This document shows, in pieces, positions 1 to 10,036 of a DNA stretch of 42,203 bases. Numbering within the stretch: position 1 is the first letter of the stretch; every line of letters starts with the position of its first letter. The position numbers and the translations under genes were made by a program. The notes under the pieces were generated by a model. The model was not told the origin of the DNA and ran no database searches. It worked only from the letters and a program-made list of their open reading frames with translations. Source of the DNA: Chara braunii (taxonomy: Eukaryota > Streptophyta > Charophyceae > Charales > Characeae). The stretch is from positions 353,055 through 395,257 of the forward strand of contig BFEA01000602.1 of the NCBI GenBank assembly GCA_003427395.1. Reading direction: 5' to 3'.

Positions 1-250
1 GCCCCGCCCCGGCCCCGCACCTAGGGCCACCCCGGGCTCACCAGGGGTGGGTGTAGCCCCCGGGGGGGTCCGAGGTGGGGCCAAAACTACGTTTTTGCAG
101 TTCGGCCCAGGGGGTGCAGGCTGCCGCTGCGCACCCCCCTGTTTGTTTTTTTGTTTTTGTTTTTTTTTGGGGGGGGGGGGGGGNGAGTTCGGAGCCAGGG
201 TTAGGGGTGCCCACCCCTGCATCCCGCCGGGGCCCCGGTGCCGGGCCTCG
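1..250. other. GC-rich low-quality sequence, no gene seen
   Basis: The stretch is very rich in G and C, with a G run ending in an undetermined base at 184 and T runs just before it. Two overlapping short reading frames cross the G run but have no recognisable domain. It lies upstream of the start of repeat family H and does not match the sequence upstream of the other H copy (16931 onward). Assembly error around the homopolymer is likely. Confidence 0.6.
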
Positions 251-445
251 ACAACCCTGCCTGTATCCTACTTTGACTTTGAGTTAACCTTCAGGACATG
301 AATCAGACTAAGTAAAGGAATGTATGTGCAATTGAAGTTTCAGTTTTGTTGACTGTCTGAAAGCAGATTCCGAACGACGGGGATTGCATCTGGGGGGAGG
401 TTGGGAGGAAGGCAGTTTTGTCTGATGTTTTGCGGGGTCGTTTAA

Positions 446-1163
446 GGTTGGGAAGTCCCCATAAGTTTGGGGAGACCCGACCCTGTGTTTTATTTGGGAA
501 TTACTTGGAGAACCAGACATGTCCCATAAGTTTGGGTGGTCTGATTGCTCTGACTTGTGAGGGTTGTCTGTGGTTGACTTTTCAGAAACCAAGCATGTCC
601 CATAAGTTTGGGTGGTTTGGTGACCTTGTTTACTTCGGGTTTCTTTTGTTTTCTTTGGTTCTGAACGAGAAGGTCTGAGCATTTCTCATAAGTTTGGGTG
701 ACTCAGCCTCTTCCTGCTTTGTTTCTGAGGGGATTTTTTGGCTGAGGACAAGGCATGTCCCATAAGTTTGGGTGGTCTGGTCCAATGCCTCGCACATGTT
801 GGAACCCAAAGACTATAATTTGGCTATATTTTATTACTATTTTACTTAAGAACAGGCTAGTCAGGCAGGGTCTCATAAGTTTGGGTGGCCTGGCTATAGC
901 TTATCATAATTGAAGAGAGTACTAATTAAGAGTAAACTGATGTAAGAAGGGGCAGGCTGGACCTCGAACTAAGTTGATGGGTTCAGTCATATGCTGCCTT
1001 ATAAGACTAAGTCGAGATAATTATATAAAGTTGGGATACTTAAACAGTTCAGGGCGACTATGGTGGCCTACATGCCCAAAGAAGAGAAAAGTAGTTGTGC
1101 CCTATGTTTTGTGTATACTCAATGGCTGGGTCAGGCATGTCCCATAAGTTTGGGTGGCCTGAC
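446..1163 (+). repeat. Array A: seven stem-loops with conserved CCCATAAGTTTGGG core
   Basis: Seven irregularly spaced copies lie at 446-482, 514-543, 588-621, 675-706, 746-783, 858-896 and 1130-1163. Each has an inner CCCA/TGGG stem with a six-base TAAGTT loop (shortened or slightly altered in some copies), an ATGT-type 5' bulge and a TGG-type 3' side, all enclosed by an outer stem of 5-9 bp whose sequence differs in every copy. Examples of outer arms are GGTTGGG with CCCGACC, CAGAC with GTCTG, CCAAGC with GTTTGG, CTGAG with CTCAG, and GTCAGGC with GCCTGAC. Different sequences still pair, and the deviations are mostly G-U if the RNA is the plus strand. That points to folding being kept at RNA level. 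Function is unknown. Confidence 0.75.
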
Positions 1164-1445
1164 TTTACGCCTTATGTAAGCTGGGTATAAAGGGATAAAT
1201 CATTGAAAGATTACGAACTATTGTTTAACATGGTTGACCTTGGGATGGGGAGAGTACTTACCTTTGTGATTTGGCCTACATGTGACTGAGTGAGGCTACT
1301 ACTTAGACTGAGTTTCAGTTTGATAGGTAGTTGCTTTAGCTGCTCGCCACGTGCTAGAGCCATAGAAGTTAGTTTTGATTTTTGCATATTCTGAGCTGAG
1401 TCTATTTTTACTTAGTCAATTCTCGCATTTTCTGGGATCACTTTT

Positions 1446-2040
1446 TTATACTTGGCTTTGTATAAATCTTGGAAAGTGACTTTCCCTACGGGAAACAGTG
1501 TCAAAGTTTCTGCAAAACCAAAAAGTTAGTCAAATATGACTTTCAGAAGTTGGGTCTTTTGTCTGAGTTATGTATCTGACTTAGTAAGAATCTAGGAAAC
1601 CTTCTTTTCTATGGGAAGTGCTGCCAAAATTTTACTAATTCAGGGAGTTAGACAAAACCTTGACTTTTGAAAGTTAGTATTATTTTAGATTCTGGATTTA
1701 GCTTTGTATGAATTTTGGAAAGACACTTTTCTAGAGAGAGTGCTGCCGAAATTTCTACAAATCTGAAGAGTTAGTCAAATTTTGTCTTAGCAGAACTCAA
1801 GTTGTTTTTTGAGTTTATACCTGACTTAGTATAATTCTGGGAAGCCAACCTTTCTAAAGGAGATGCTGCCCAAATTTTTGTTAATTCAGGGAGTTAGACA
1901 AAATTTAACTTTTAGGAGTTATAATTTATTTCCAGGTTCCATATTCGGACTTGTATAAATTTTGAAAAGGCATTTTTCCTACGAGAAGCGCTTCCAAAAT
2001 TTTCCTAGTTTAAGAGGAGTTAGATTACATTTCGACAGGC
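1446..2040 (+). repeat. Five tandem ~115-130 bp structured units
   Basis: Units begin near 1446, 1576, 1692, 1821 and 1946. Each carries a block like TATAAATCTTGG, then a small hairpin (for example TTTCCC-TAC-GGGAAA in unit 1 and CCTTT-CTA-AAGG in unit 4), then GCTGCC, then a CCAAAATTT-type arm that pairs back with AAATTTTGG, then GAGTTAG followed by CAAA. Three further units lie in copy 2 (14239-14600, +) and two in copy 3 (15517-15720, -). The small hairpin changes sequence between units yet keeps pairing. This could be a satellite-like expansion or an array of structured RNAs. There is no coding potential. Confidence 0.65.
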
Positions 2041-2236
2041 GATTCTGGCGATCCACTATGGATAGGGAGGATTTTCCAGAATTAAATAATCAGTCTAGAG
2101 TAAAATTACATTCTACATTTCAAATTTTCATTCCATCTGAAAAAATGTCATTCCAATTTTAAAAATTTTCATCTTACTTGAAAACTTTCCTTCCAAGAAT
2201 GAGGTATCCCTTCTTATTCGAACTGTATGCTAGAGA

Positions 2237-2405
2237 TGGAATGAAAGTCTGGATGAGTTCATGAAGTATTTTAATTGGACTGTCATTCTAAGTAAGGATT
2301 TCCAGTCATAAATAGGTTAATCCAATATAAATTAGAAGATATTTATTGTAGTAGAATGACAATCTAATTAAAACATTTCATAAACTCGTCCAGACTTTCA
2401 TTCCA
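2237..2405. repeat. Inverted repeat, MITE-like, inside H copy 1
   Basis: Arms at 2237-2290 and 2352-2405 are ~54 bp imperfect reverse complements (TGGAATGAAAGTCTGG against CCAGACTTTCATTCCA at the outer ends). Weaker symmetry extends outward to about 2110 and 2540. The matching part of H copy 2 lacks this segment, so it is probably a separate small element inserted into copy 1. Confidence 0.6.
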
Positions 2406-2694
2406 TTTTGAACAAATAGATGTAGTTGGAAGGGAAAGCTCATATTTAGACGGAAACTTGTCAAATTAAATTGGAAATTTTAGAATTGGACGAACATTGG
2501 AATGATAATTTATAAATATGAAGGTTTTTTTTTTTACGGAATGTTTTTTCAACTTTCATTTCTCGTGGGAATTTTTCTGTTGAAAGGTTTGCCTTTCTCC
2601 TGGGCATGTGCGCAGAGGTAGACCTAGACTTATTTATCAGGAGGATTTTTGTAAGAACATGATATGAAGATTATTCCTTGTGCGCTTATAAGCT

Positions 2695-2695
2695 T

Positions 2696-2727
<32 letters not shown>

Positions 2728-2728
2728 G
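2695..2728. repeat. (AC)n(AT)n microsatellite
   Basis: A run of AC dinucleotides passes into AT dinucleotides. A shorter version is at the same place in H copy 2 (15130-15145). Confidence 0.85.
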
Positions 2729-3190
2729 GTTTTGAGGAGTCCCACTGTGATTGTGAGAAGTGATTGTCACATACTTATCCCCCTTATATACATATAAAAA
2801 TATATGTATACCTATGTTGGGAGTTCCCGTGGCTTGAGGAGCCCGTGTATTAAGGATTTGATAGGGGTTGAGGTTCAGAAAATAAAGAAAAACCCCTCTA
2901 TTGATTGTACATTTTTTAATAATTTATTAGTCGGACGTTGGTCCTGAGACGGGATTCGAGGTTCTTGTCCAAGACATCCCAAGCCCTAGACTCTGCATGG
3001 AAGGAATTTTCCCCCGCGCAGAGCCTATTTGCCCTGCCTGTCAAGACACTCACGCCCAAGGTCGGAGGTCTCACGGCGGGCGCACGGCTATTCCTTCAGC
3101 CATGCAATATCATGAGAGATTAGATATCACGATACTTCGAGTCTGACACTTTAGTGTCATAAGCGGTACTCGGATCCACGAGGGACCGCC

Positions 3191-3895
3191 TGATTATGGG
3201 CACTACATAGTACGTCATCATTGCGACTGTTTGTGCACGCTTGCATTGCGAGTCGATATGAGTAGGCCATGCGTTCGGCACGGTTTTATACTAAGTCTCG
3301 CGCGCGACGCTTATCTGAATTCCGCATCAGAGAGTTATGGGTTAGCTACCGAGGGACTAGGAGCGTGGTCGCTTTGTTTGTTTTGTGTCGTTCGTATATA
3401 TGTACGTGTGCGTGTTTTTTATTTTTTATATGTTTTTTAAACTGGTGCGCGCGTGGCCTGTGGGACGTGTCCTAGTCGACCGACAACGAGTCGCGCTTGG
3501 GACCTCAGCCCCCCAAGATGTCGGTTCGCGTACGGGTCCGATAGAGGTGTATTACCGCTCGTACCCCCTACTATGCTACAGCGAATGACAACCGCCCTCG
3601 GCTGGTCCACCTCTTCGATTGCAACTGATTAACTTTCGTACTGTAGACTGGTAGCTCGGCGGGGATACGCCCACCGAAGGGAGGTGACAGCTCCCGTAAG
3701 GTGGAGCTGAGTCATGCCTCGCGTAGGCCATATCCTGTCGTAGGAGCTCGCGAGAGTTATGGCTGGCGCACTCGGCCGGAGCGGCTTGCGGAAACTCCAT
3801 GTATATTCACGACGAGAATTTAGGCCAGCTTCTGCGTGACGCGGCCGGGAGGGTCCCGCGCTGCCTTGTGCGGTGCCAGACCGATGCGCTTGACA
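3191..3895 (+). mobile_element. 5' LTR of a gag-bearing LTR retrotransposon
   Basis: This 705 bp segment starts TGATTATGGG and ends TTGACA, giving TG...CA termini. It is homologous over its whole length to the reverse complement of 12597-13288, a second copy lying inside a LINE. A primer binding site follows two bases downstream and a gag ORF begins at 4297, so this is the left LTR. It contains an AT-rich TATATA stretch near 3390 that could serve the promoter. No second LTR for this element is in the window, because the element breaks off after gag. The short reading frames within it are not genes. Confidence 0.85.
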
Positions 3896-3897
3896 GG

Positions 3898-3916
3898 TGG
3901 CGTTGTTGCCGAGGAT
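3898..3916 (+). other. Primer binding site, tRNA-Asp type
   Basis: The 19 bases TGGCGTTGTTGCCGAGGAT start two bases after the LTR end. They match the complement of the 3' end of plant tRNA-Asp (TGGCGCCGTTGCCGGGGAT) at 16 of 19 positions; the differences are C to T and G to A changes. Position and sequence together identify the minus-strand priming site. Confidence 0.8.
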
Positions 3917-3936
3917 AACGGAAATCTACCGTTATC
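3914..3936 (+). other. Perfect 8-bp stem-loop overlapping the PBS end
   Basis: GATAACGG and CCGTTATC flank a 7-base loop. It overlaps the last bases of the primer binding site and could be part of the leader RNA structure of the retrotransposon. Confidence 0.6.
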
Positions 3937-4296
3937 CCTGGTGGAACGACATCCGGGTATTTGATCGAGAGAGAATTAGGCATATAATGAAGATATGGAT
4001 AGGCCCGTGAGATGGACTATATGGTGCCTTGCGTGGTTATGTGCGTAGGATTTGATTGTTAGTGACTCTGATTGGTAGCTTGATTGATTGTATGGTTGGA
4101 AGGATTGTAAAGGAAGTCCTATGGTGGGAGCAGACTCTATCAGGGTAAGCCAAGAAGTAGAGGTAGTGTCTGTTAGGCCTATGGTGTGTAAGAGTGATAC
4201 AGGGAGCCTGATAGAAGTATGATAAGTCAGGCTGCTGAGTAAAATTTTCTATTTTTTCTTATAATAGGGAAGTTAAGAAAGGAGCAGCCGGCCAAG

Positions 4297-5157
4297 ATGA
4301 CGGGAGGTGTGGGCGACGGTTCAGGAAAGGTCCTGACGCTTGACGATTTTATCGAAGCTTTGGACAGGCGAGAAAGGGGGCCAACTAATGTTCCGAAGGT
4401 TGATACGTTCCACTTCAATGGAGAGCGGGTATCCGATTGGTTAAATCTGGTTGAGCAGGCGCTGGTAGGGTTGTCAGATGAAGTAAAGTTCCAGCGAATT
4501 TTGAGGTTCGTCCTTCATGGGCATCATCAGGAAGTGGGTAAGGTTGTGGAGGTCGCAAATGGTAGTTGGGCAAGGTTTAGGGATGGGATGCAAAAGAAGT
4601 ACAGACTGGGTGATGGTCTGCTAACTACAACAGATTTGGAAGTCATGAACAAGGACGACTTCACCACAATCGGGGCGTTTGTGCAAGAGTTTAAGAAAAA
4701 GGCGAGGAAACTGGGTGATGGTCTGCTAACTACGGCAGATTTGGAAGTCATGAACAAGGACGACTTCACCACAATCGGGGCGTCTGTGCAAGAGTTTAAG
4801 AAAAAGGCGAGGAAAGTGCATGGGATTTCTGAAGAAGCACAATGCGCTATCTTTTTGGGGCTGCTCACCGCCTCAGAAGCTTCAGAGCTTACAAGCCATT
4901 GGGGAGGAAGTGCGAAGCTCACATGGGCTACTATTGATAAGGGAGTGGAGGATGGAAGCTTGGACCAGGTAGAGCAGCACCAAATGCGCCTGCAGAAGCG
5001 GAAGAGGAAGAAAAGGGACACCGCCGCATCTGGGACCCCGGAAGTAAAGAAGATCATCACGGACGTGCTAGCAGAGTTTGGTTACGACAAGGATGCCGAG
5101 ATGCAGAAAAAGGTGGTGACCGTGGTCCAAGGTCGGATGTCAGAGGTGGTGGACTAG
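4297..5157 (+). CDS. Gag (capsid-like part) of LTR retrotransposon
   Basis: A 286-residue ORF starts at an ATG about 380 bases after the primer binding site, as expected for gag in the leader of an LTR element. Residues about 28-95 (ending near the motif SWARFRDGMQKKY) resemble the retrotransposon gag/capsid helical region of plant Ty3-type elements, which coats the packaged RNA. Residues 104-138 and 139-173 are a tandem duplication of one 35-residue block beginning LGDGLLTT. The C-terminus is basic (KRKRKKR) and then acidic. The frame ends at a TAG (5155-5157), but the same frame stays open beyond it, so this stop is probably a later mutation in a longer gag. Family placement rests on position, the downstream zinc knuckle and overall character. 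Confidence 0.7.
   Translation: MTGGVGDGSGKVLTLDDFIEALDRRERGPTNVPKVDTFHFNGERVSDWLNLVEQALVGLSDEVKFQRILRFVLHGHHQEVGKVVEVANGSWARFRDGMQKKYRLGDGLLTTTDLEVMNKDDFTTIGAFVQEFKKKARKLGDGLLTTADLEVMNKDDFTTIGASVQEFKKKARKVHGISEEAQCAIFLGLLTASEASELTSHWGGSAKLTWATIDKGVEDGSLDQVEQHQMRLQKRKRKKRDTAASGTPEVKKIITDVLAEFGYDKDAEMQKKVVTVVQGRMSEVVD
4606..4815 (+). repeat. 105-bp in-frame tandem duplication in gag
   Basis: 4606-4710 and 4711-4815 are direct copies differing at only a few bases. The 105 bp length keeps frame and doubles a 35-residue block. The duplication is younger than the inactivating changes of the LTRs or of similar age. Confidence 0.9.
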
Positions 5158-5946
5158 GAGACCGGACGCGAGGACTACGGTGGGGAGGAAACGGGTAAAC
5201 AGCGCAATCTATTGATAGGCGGGCAGGGCTCTGGAAAGGGGCGGGTACCACAGACGATCGTGACGCCACTGGCCGCTGCCGCAAGTACCTCTATGTCAGC
5301 AGGACCCTCGTTGATGGGGTCACCGGGAATATATGGACACTGGCTGCCCTATTTCCCTAATGGCGCCCTGACCCCCATATAATCAATGCAACTCATGGGG
5401 AGGGGGCCAAGTTCCCCCAGGGACGATGGTCCCCTATTCAGGTCCACTGGCGAGTGCGGGACCACCAAGTTTCCCAACAGCCCAGGGCCAATTGACGGCC
5501 CAACCTCCACCCTCGCAGCAGGTATCGCAGGCCAGCGTGGCTGGAGGAGGGAACCAAGGGCAAGGCGGGCAGGGCAATGGAGGTCGAGGAGGCGGTGGCC
5601 AGGCCAAGGAAGGAACGGCGGGGGTCGTGACGGTGGATGGAATAACCAAGGGGGCCAGGACCAAGGAGGCCAAGGTGGTCAGGAAGGGGGCCAAGGGTAT
5701 GGAAGGCCCCGCTTCGATTGGTGGAATGCCATTTGTCGGCATTGTGGCTATCAAGGCCACACCATACGGTTTTGCCAAGGGCGGCGGGACGATAAGATCT
5801 CCGGGTTGATTTCCACCAATATGGACGGGGATATATATGATAAATTCGGGAAGTATATTGAACCAAAGACTCCAGGCGGAGTCAGGCAAGAGGCCCAGAG
5901 GCGGGCGGTGGCAGGGCCAACACCCCCGACAATGTTCAGAATGTGA
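5158..5946 (+). pseudogene. Gag C-terminal part with CCHC zinc knuckle, broken
   Basis: The frame of the upstream gag ORF continues from 5158 to a TAA near 5380 and again from 5386 to 5946. Between about 5420 and 5600 the more protein-like reading (Pro/Gln/Gly-rich, PPPSQQVSQ) is in the next frame, so two compensating frameshifts appear to be present. From about 5600 the first frame is Gly/Gln/Asn-rich and then reads CRHCGYQGHTIRFC, a perfect C-x2-C-x4-H-x4-C zinc knuckle (about 5737-5778) that in gag proteins binds the RNA genome. The acidic tail after it leads into the next segment. Two in-frame stops and the shifts mean it cannot make a full Gag. Confidence 0.75.
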
Positions 5947-6480
5947 CAGGAAAGAGAGGTCGAGGAGATTGTGGGAGAGAACAAGGAGGTGACTCAGTGA
6001 CTAAAGACAAGGACCATAAAGGAAGAGCCGATAGTCGTTGAGTCGGATGATGAGGAGATGAGAGAGGAGGGAGAGTCGACTGTAACCATCCTGGAGAAGA
6101 TGGAGGACTTGCTGGGGAAGGTGGATAGGTACCAACAAAAGTTAAAGAGTTTGTGTGATGAGACCCAGGAGTGGAAGGTCAACCTCCCTGGAGTCTTCCT
6201 CTATGAGTCCGGGCCCGAATCGTCGTCGGGACAACAGGGGTACCGGAGGGTTGCGACTGTGGGACCAGGCCCTAGGTCGGGAATGCCCTATAGGCCCCCC
6301 ACGTCGCATGGAAGAGTGCCACAGGCGGCACGGACCAGAAGTCAAAACAAGGCTGGAACAAGTGTATTTCAAGCGGACGAGTGGTGCGCCACCGTTTTGA
6401 CGGTGAGCAGATCGAGGACCAGAGGCATGCGCAACGACCGAGTAAGTCGGCGCAATTTCTTGAGAAGGGGGCGCAACTAA
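5947..6480 (+). pseudogene. Distal gag segment before missing pol
   Basis: A different frame is open here apart from a TGA near 5997. It gives an acidic stretch (EEPIVVESDDEE), a helical coiled-coil-like region (ILEKMEDLLGKVDRYQQKLK) and a basic, Arg-rich end. It probably links nucleocapsid to protease in the intact element. The retroelement similarity stops at about 6500, and no protease, reverse transcriptase, RNase H or integrase motif follows, so this copy is truncated. Confidence 0.5.
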
Positions 6481-7310
6481 CTGTACGCCCGAGCCACATG
6501 GTGTAGCGCTAGCAGCGGTGGGGAGAACAACGGTAGGCTATGCGGGAGCTGCGGTAGAAAAGGTTGCAGCAACCGATGGAGTAGGAAGGAGGTAGGATGG
6601 GGGTGAAAGGGGTGCAGGGCAAGGGAAGTGAGCCTGCATGGATGGAAAAGTAGAGGAAGAAGGGGGTGTGCCCGAAGGCGCGGCCACCTGTGAGGGTAGG
6701 GGTGGTTGAAGGCGTAAGAGGGCGAGGTCGGCTCGAGTTTGGGCAAGCTCGGCCTCGAGACGTTGAACGTAGATCGAGCAAGGAGTGGTAGGAGGAGGAG
6801 AGGGGGAAGCAGACGCATGAGCAATGCGAGGCATCCCACAAAGGGGAGAGCCAGATGGCGCTGCGGTCGTGCGATGGGGAGGGAGAAGCGGGGCACCTGG
6901 AAAAGCTGATACCGCAGCAGAGGTTTGTGGTCTCGTGGTCATAGTGACCAGAGTCTGGGTGGGTGCGCCCGTAGATGAGGAGAGGCCTGGCCTGTGGCTG
7001 TCGTCGCACTAAGAGCACGGACAGTCACCAGGATGATCGGGTCCGGGGCAGCGGAGGAGGAAGTTCCGCCGTGGCCACCACGTGGGAGGAATGGAGACGC
7101 GGACTGGGAGCCAGGAGAAGAGAGAGGATTAGGAGAGGAAAGACAGGCAGCATCCTGGAGTTGCCGCATGCCAGCGGCAAAAGTTGCCACATGCGCCTAT
7201 AAGGGCACAAGGGTCGCTAGTTGCGCCTCGATGGGCGAGAGGAGGGAGGTGAGGAGGGAAGAGGGAGGTGATACCTGGCCCTTCGTGTCTCCAAGGGCAT
7301 AAGGTATACC
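6477..7310 (-). other. Possible decayed minus-strand ORF, Pro/Ser-rich
   Basis: On the minus strand 6538-6942 encodes a Pro/Ser/Ala-rich product with one short heptad-like helix (YVQRLEAELAQTRADLALLR). A second open piece at 6939-7190 lies upstream in another frame. The combination could be the N-terminal part of another retroelement gag in opposite orientation, but there is no diagnostic motif, and G-rich plus-strand composition alone gives open minus frames. No function is assigned. Confidence 0.25.
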
Positions 7311-7500
7311 AGGACCAGGAAGGTCTTGGCCTTCACTGCAGCAAGACAGCTGGAGGAGGGAGGGGGCTCAGATCTAGATCAGCCCCTAGCAGCAGTATTG
7401 TGGATCCAGGGTGTGCTGTGTGAGCAGACCCTCACCGGTGTAGAGCAGCCTCCTGATCAGGGGGGTCTTCAAGCCGTGAAGAGGACTGGCCACCTGACCA
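7311..7500. other. No recognisable feature
   Basis: Mixed-composition sequence. An open plus frame from 7326 has no domain. Confidence 0.4.
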
Positions 7501-7554
7501 GCATGCCAAAATCACCGCCCCTATGCCCGCCACGTCACAACCGTCGGGACCGAA

Positions 7555-7860
7555 AAACTCACCCTACCCCCGGCTCGAGACGACCTCCAACCCCGTGGAC
7601 ACATGGGGGGGGGGGGTTGCAAATCGTTTGTTTGCTTCCTTCTATCATCGAAAGCCGTAGAAACGCTCCCGGCAACTGATCCTACCCCCACCGAAACCTC
7701 GCCTTTAACTTCGTCGAAACGTGGGGAGGCGGGGGGAGGGGGGGGGGAGGGGGGCAAATCGACAACCGCTTAAACATCCAATCCTTGCCACCCGATGATC
7801 AAACCTCAGAACTGATCCTACCCCCGCCACAACCAGGCCTTCAATTCCGCCGAAATTTTT
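7555..7860 (+). repeat. G-run-rich tandem repeat, ~120-135 bp units
   Basis: Three diverged units begin with CCTACCCCC at about 7563, 7681 and 7816. Units two and three are preceded by ACTGAT and followed by TTCGYCGAAA. Units one and two contain long G runs (7604-7617 and 7720-7756). The G runs could form G-quadruplexes. Confidence 0.5.
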
Positions 7861-7870
7861 CCACTGCCGA

Positions 7871-8880
7871 AAAATAACAACGCCTTCAGTGGGACTCCCG
7901 GATTTTATTATTGTTTTTTTTAATGGGAACAAGGCAACAATCTATTCGTGGGGAGAAGTACGTGCTGGGAATTGGGCCCAGCATCCCATATGGAAATTTA
8001 CATAGAATTTTGAAAGTTTGAGATACCGGGGCCATTACCTGGCTTTGGCTAGGAACAATTTGAGCTACTTAGAAAATTACTATGACAAACTTCAGAAATA
8101 GGCAAAATTCAGAAAGTGACACAGAAACCCAGACCCTCATCAATCCTCTTTTACCTCACTCCGACAAGACTTACTGCAGCAGAGCCACCATCTCCGTTGC
8201 TGCTGTGCCCTATTTCCATCCTATGAGCTAGCCCTCTCAGTAGTAGGACGCTTGATATCCCACCATCTTCTTCTCCCACTCACCTTTTTTTTTTTTTTAC
8301 TAGAACAGTCCTGTCTCCATCACCGAAAGGAAGAACCTCAAGCTGATCCAAGTGAAGTTAGTGGCTAGTGGCCAGTACCCGTCGAGATACTCGGCGCCAA
8401 TCGCATTTCCTCCATCCAAATCTCATCCGCCATCCCAAACTTCGTCGTCGTGAAGAAATCCAGAGGTCCTCATTTTAGCAGGGGGCGAGCACCATCATCA
8501 CCCTGAAATTCCTTGGCCCCACAAGAATTCCAGTCACGGTCTCCGTCCTCAAGGAGGTCGACCAGCGCCACCCAACGCCAATCGCGCCAAAGTTCACCCT
8601 CATCAGCCGGTACCCATCAGACAGCCTAAACTACCCAACGCCAACCGCATCTGATAAAAACTCCCCCTAGCCGATACCCGTCAAGCAGTCATATTCCATC
8701 CCCCTCTCCGTCCTTGCGAAGAATCATTTCATGCCTCTTGCCCCCTACTTCAAACAAATCCCCCCAAAACTACAGGATGCTCCACTTGGTCATCCCATAG
8801 GGCCCCTGTTGAAAACTCTAACCTCTTGGAAAAAAGGAAATCCTAAAGGAGTAGAAGAAAATCTTTGAAACTACCCTCCT
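7871..8880. other. Non-coding, C-rich, no gene seen
   Basis: There is no ORF of note. Short motifs such as CCGGTACCC/CCGATACCCGTC recur around 8375, 8610 and 8670, suggesting old internal duplication. Confidence 0.4.
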
Positions 8881-9515
8881 GCTCTCTCCACAACACACAA
8901 GGGAAAGTAGAAGACAACACCTCTCCGCTGTGAAGAGAATTAGCATTGCCCTCATTCTTACGAAAATCCCTCACCCTCCTATCCTTGAGTTGCCCCCGTC
9001 GAGAGGAGCCCCATTCTCCTCAATGACCCCAACTCGGGACAAGCCCCGTAACAGACCACCGCTCCCTAAAAACAAGCAGTTCCCACCAAAAGTCTGTCCC
9101 AACAGAACGATGGTCCCCCAACCCCTCTCCCAACCCTCTCCATATTGGAAAAGTCCCTCGAGGACAACCCTAAAACCACCTCATCCCTCCACCCCTTCTC
9201 TCAACGACGCAGAGGGAAAAAGAGATGACAACACTTCTCCATCGTGCAGAGAAACAAATTTTCCCTCACTTCTAATCAGAAGAAAACTTCCCTTCTGTCC
9301 TTGAGTCGCCCCCGTCAAGGGCCGACCCGTTCCCCTTATTGACCCCAGCTCAGGACAAACCCCCTAATGGACCACCACTCCCTCAAGAACGAGCAGTTCC
9401 CACCAAAAGTCAGTCCCCCCAGAACAATGGTTCTCCCAACCTCCATCCCAACCCTCTCCATATGGGACAGCCCCCTAAGGACAAACCTGAAAAACCACCT
9501 TCCATCACTAAACGA
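8881..9515 (+). repeat. Two diverged tandem copies of a ~317-bp unit
   Basis: Shared landmarks recur 316-318 bp apart: CCTTGAG at 8983 and 9299, GCAGTTCCCACCAAAAGTC at 9076 and 9393, and CAACCCTCTCCATAT at 9131 and 9449. The Pro-rich ORFs at 8930-9304 and 9339-9638 fall in the two copies but are not conserved in frame with each other, so I treat this as a repeat and not a gene. Confidence 0.7.
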
Positions 9516-9908
9516 AAATTAGAATCATCTACTCCCCTGCATGCTCATTTTGAACTGAAATTGAAAAATGAAATTTATCCAAATCATTACACGGAAACAA
9601 GAAATCCAAAACCAAAGGACCTACCTCTTGGATTTTAACCTCGAATCGAAAATTTAGAAAATCAATCGAAATCCTTTCAAAAAAGGGGAATCGATTAGAA
9701 AAGGATTTAGACATGTGCATTTAAAGAAAACCATTCGGATTTAGGTTTAGATATCCAAAAAGGATTTTCGAAATAGAATCTCAAACCTCAGTTTGAGAAG
9801 CATTTAGCATAAGACATACGAATTTCAGAATTATGGATTTATTTAGAACGATCAGACAGAAGGTAGAGATTATAAGAAACTTATACTTAGAATTAAACAG
9901 CATCAACT
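9516..9908. other. A-rich non-coding, no feature seen
   Basis: AT-rich sequence between the 317-bp repeat and the LINE poly(A) tail. It is the probable insertion target of the LINE. Confidence 0.4.
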
Positions 9909-9934
9909 TCTTTTTTTTTTTCTTTTTTTTTTAA
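9909..9934 (-). other. Poly(A) tail of LINE 1
   Basis: T runs on the plus strand, broken by single C bases, mark the minus-strand A-rich 3' end expected for target-primed reverse transcription. Confidence 0.7.
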
Positions 9935-10036
9935 AGGCCCTTGTGCAAGGCCTCTATCCCAGTGGTGGTAAGAGAAGCATCGGGATTGAGGCTTTGCCTA
10001 GTGAGCCACTCCGTCTATTGGTGGGGAGCATCACCT

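Larger units (their letters stand above)
250..3103 (+). repeat. Repeat family H, copy 1 (long non-coding repeat)
   Basis: This is a ~2.85 kb non-coding unit. Its left half matches the reverse complement of 15517-16905 and its right half matches 14221-15512 in the same orientation, so the window holds three pieces of one family. In order it contains a start near TGCCTGTAT, an array of seven stem-loops (446-1163), a conserved block with CACGTG (about 1345), five tandem ~125 bp units (1446-2040), an inverted repeat (2237-2405), an AC/AT microsatellite, and a conserved 3' block (2930-3103) ending near CCTTCAGCC. No long ORF is present. It could be an unusually long LTR, a non-autonomous element, or an intron-like repeat; the class is unknown. 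The homology between copies is seen directly; the nature of the element is inference. Confidence 0.7.

Noticed and set aside
446-1163. CRISPR-like array
   Set aside because: Spacing is irregular, the repeats carry variable paired flanks, there are no cas genes and the DNA is eukaryotic.
3576-3800. Minus-strand ORF whose peptide is conserved at 12664-12855 (+)
   Set aside because: Both lie in homologous LTRs; similarity is at DNA level and neither has a domain or coding context.
7555-7860. Telomere-like or G-quadruplex gene-control region
   Set aside because: The G runs are part of a degenerate tandem repeat without telomere period or neighbouring gene.
6481-9908. Missing pol region of the gag element
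   Set aside because: No RT, RNase H, protease or integrase motif appears in any frame; the element is truncated.
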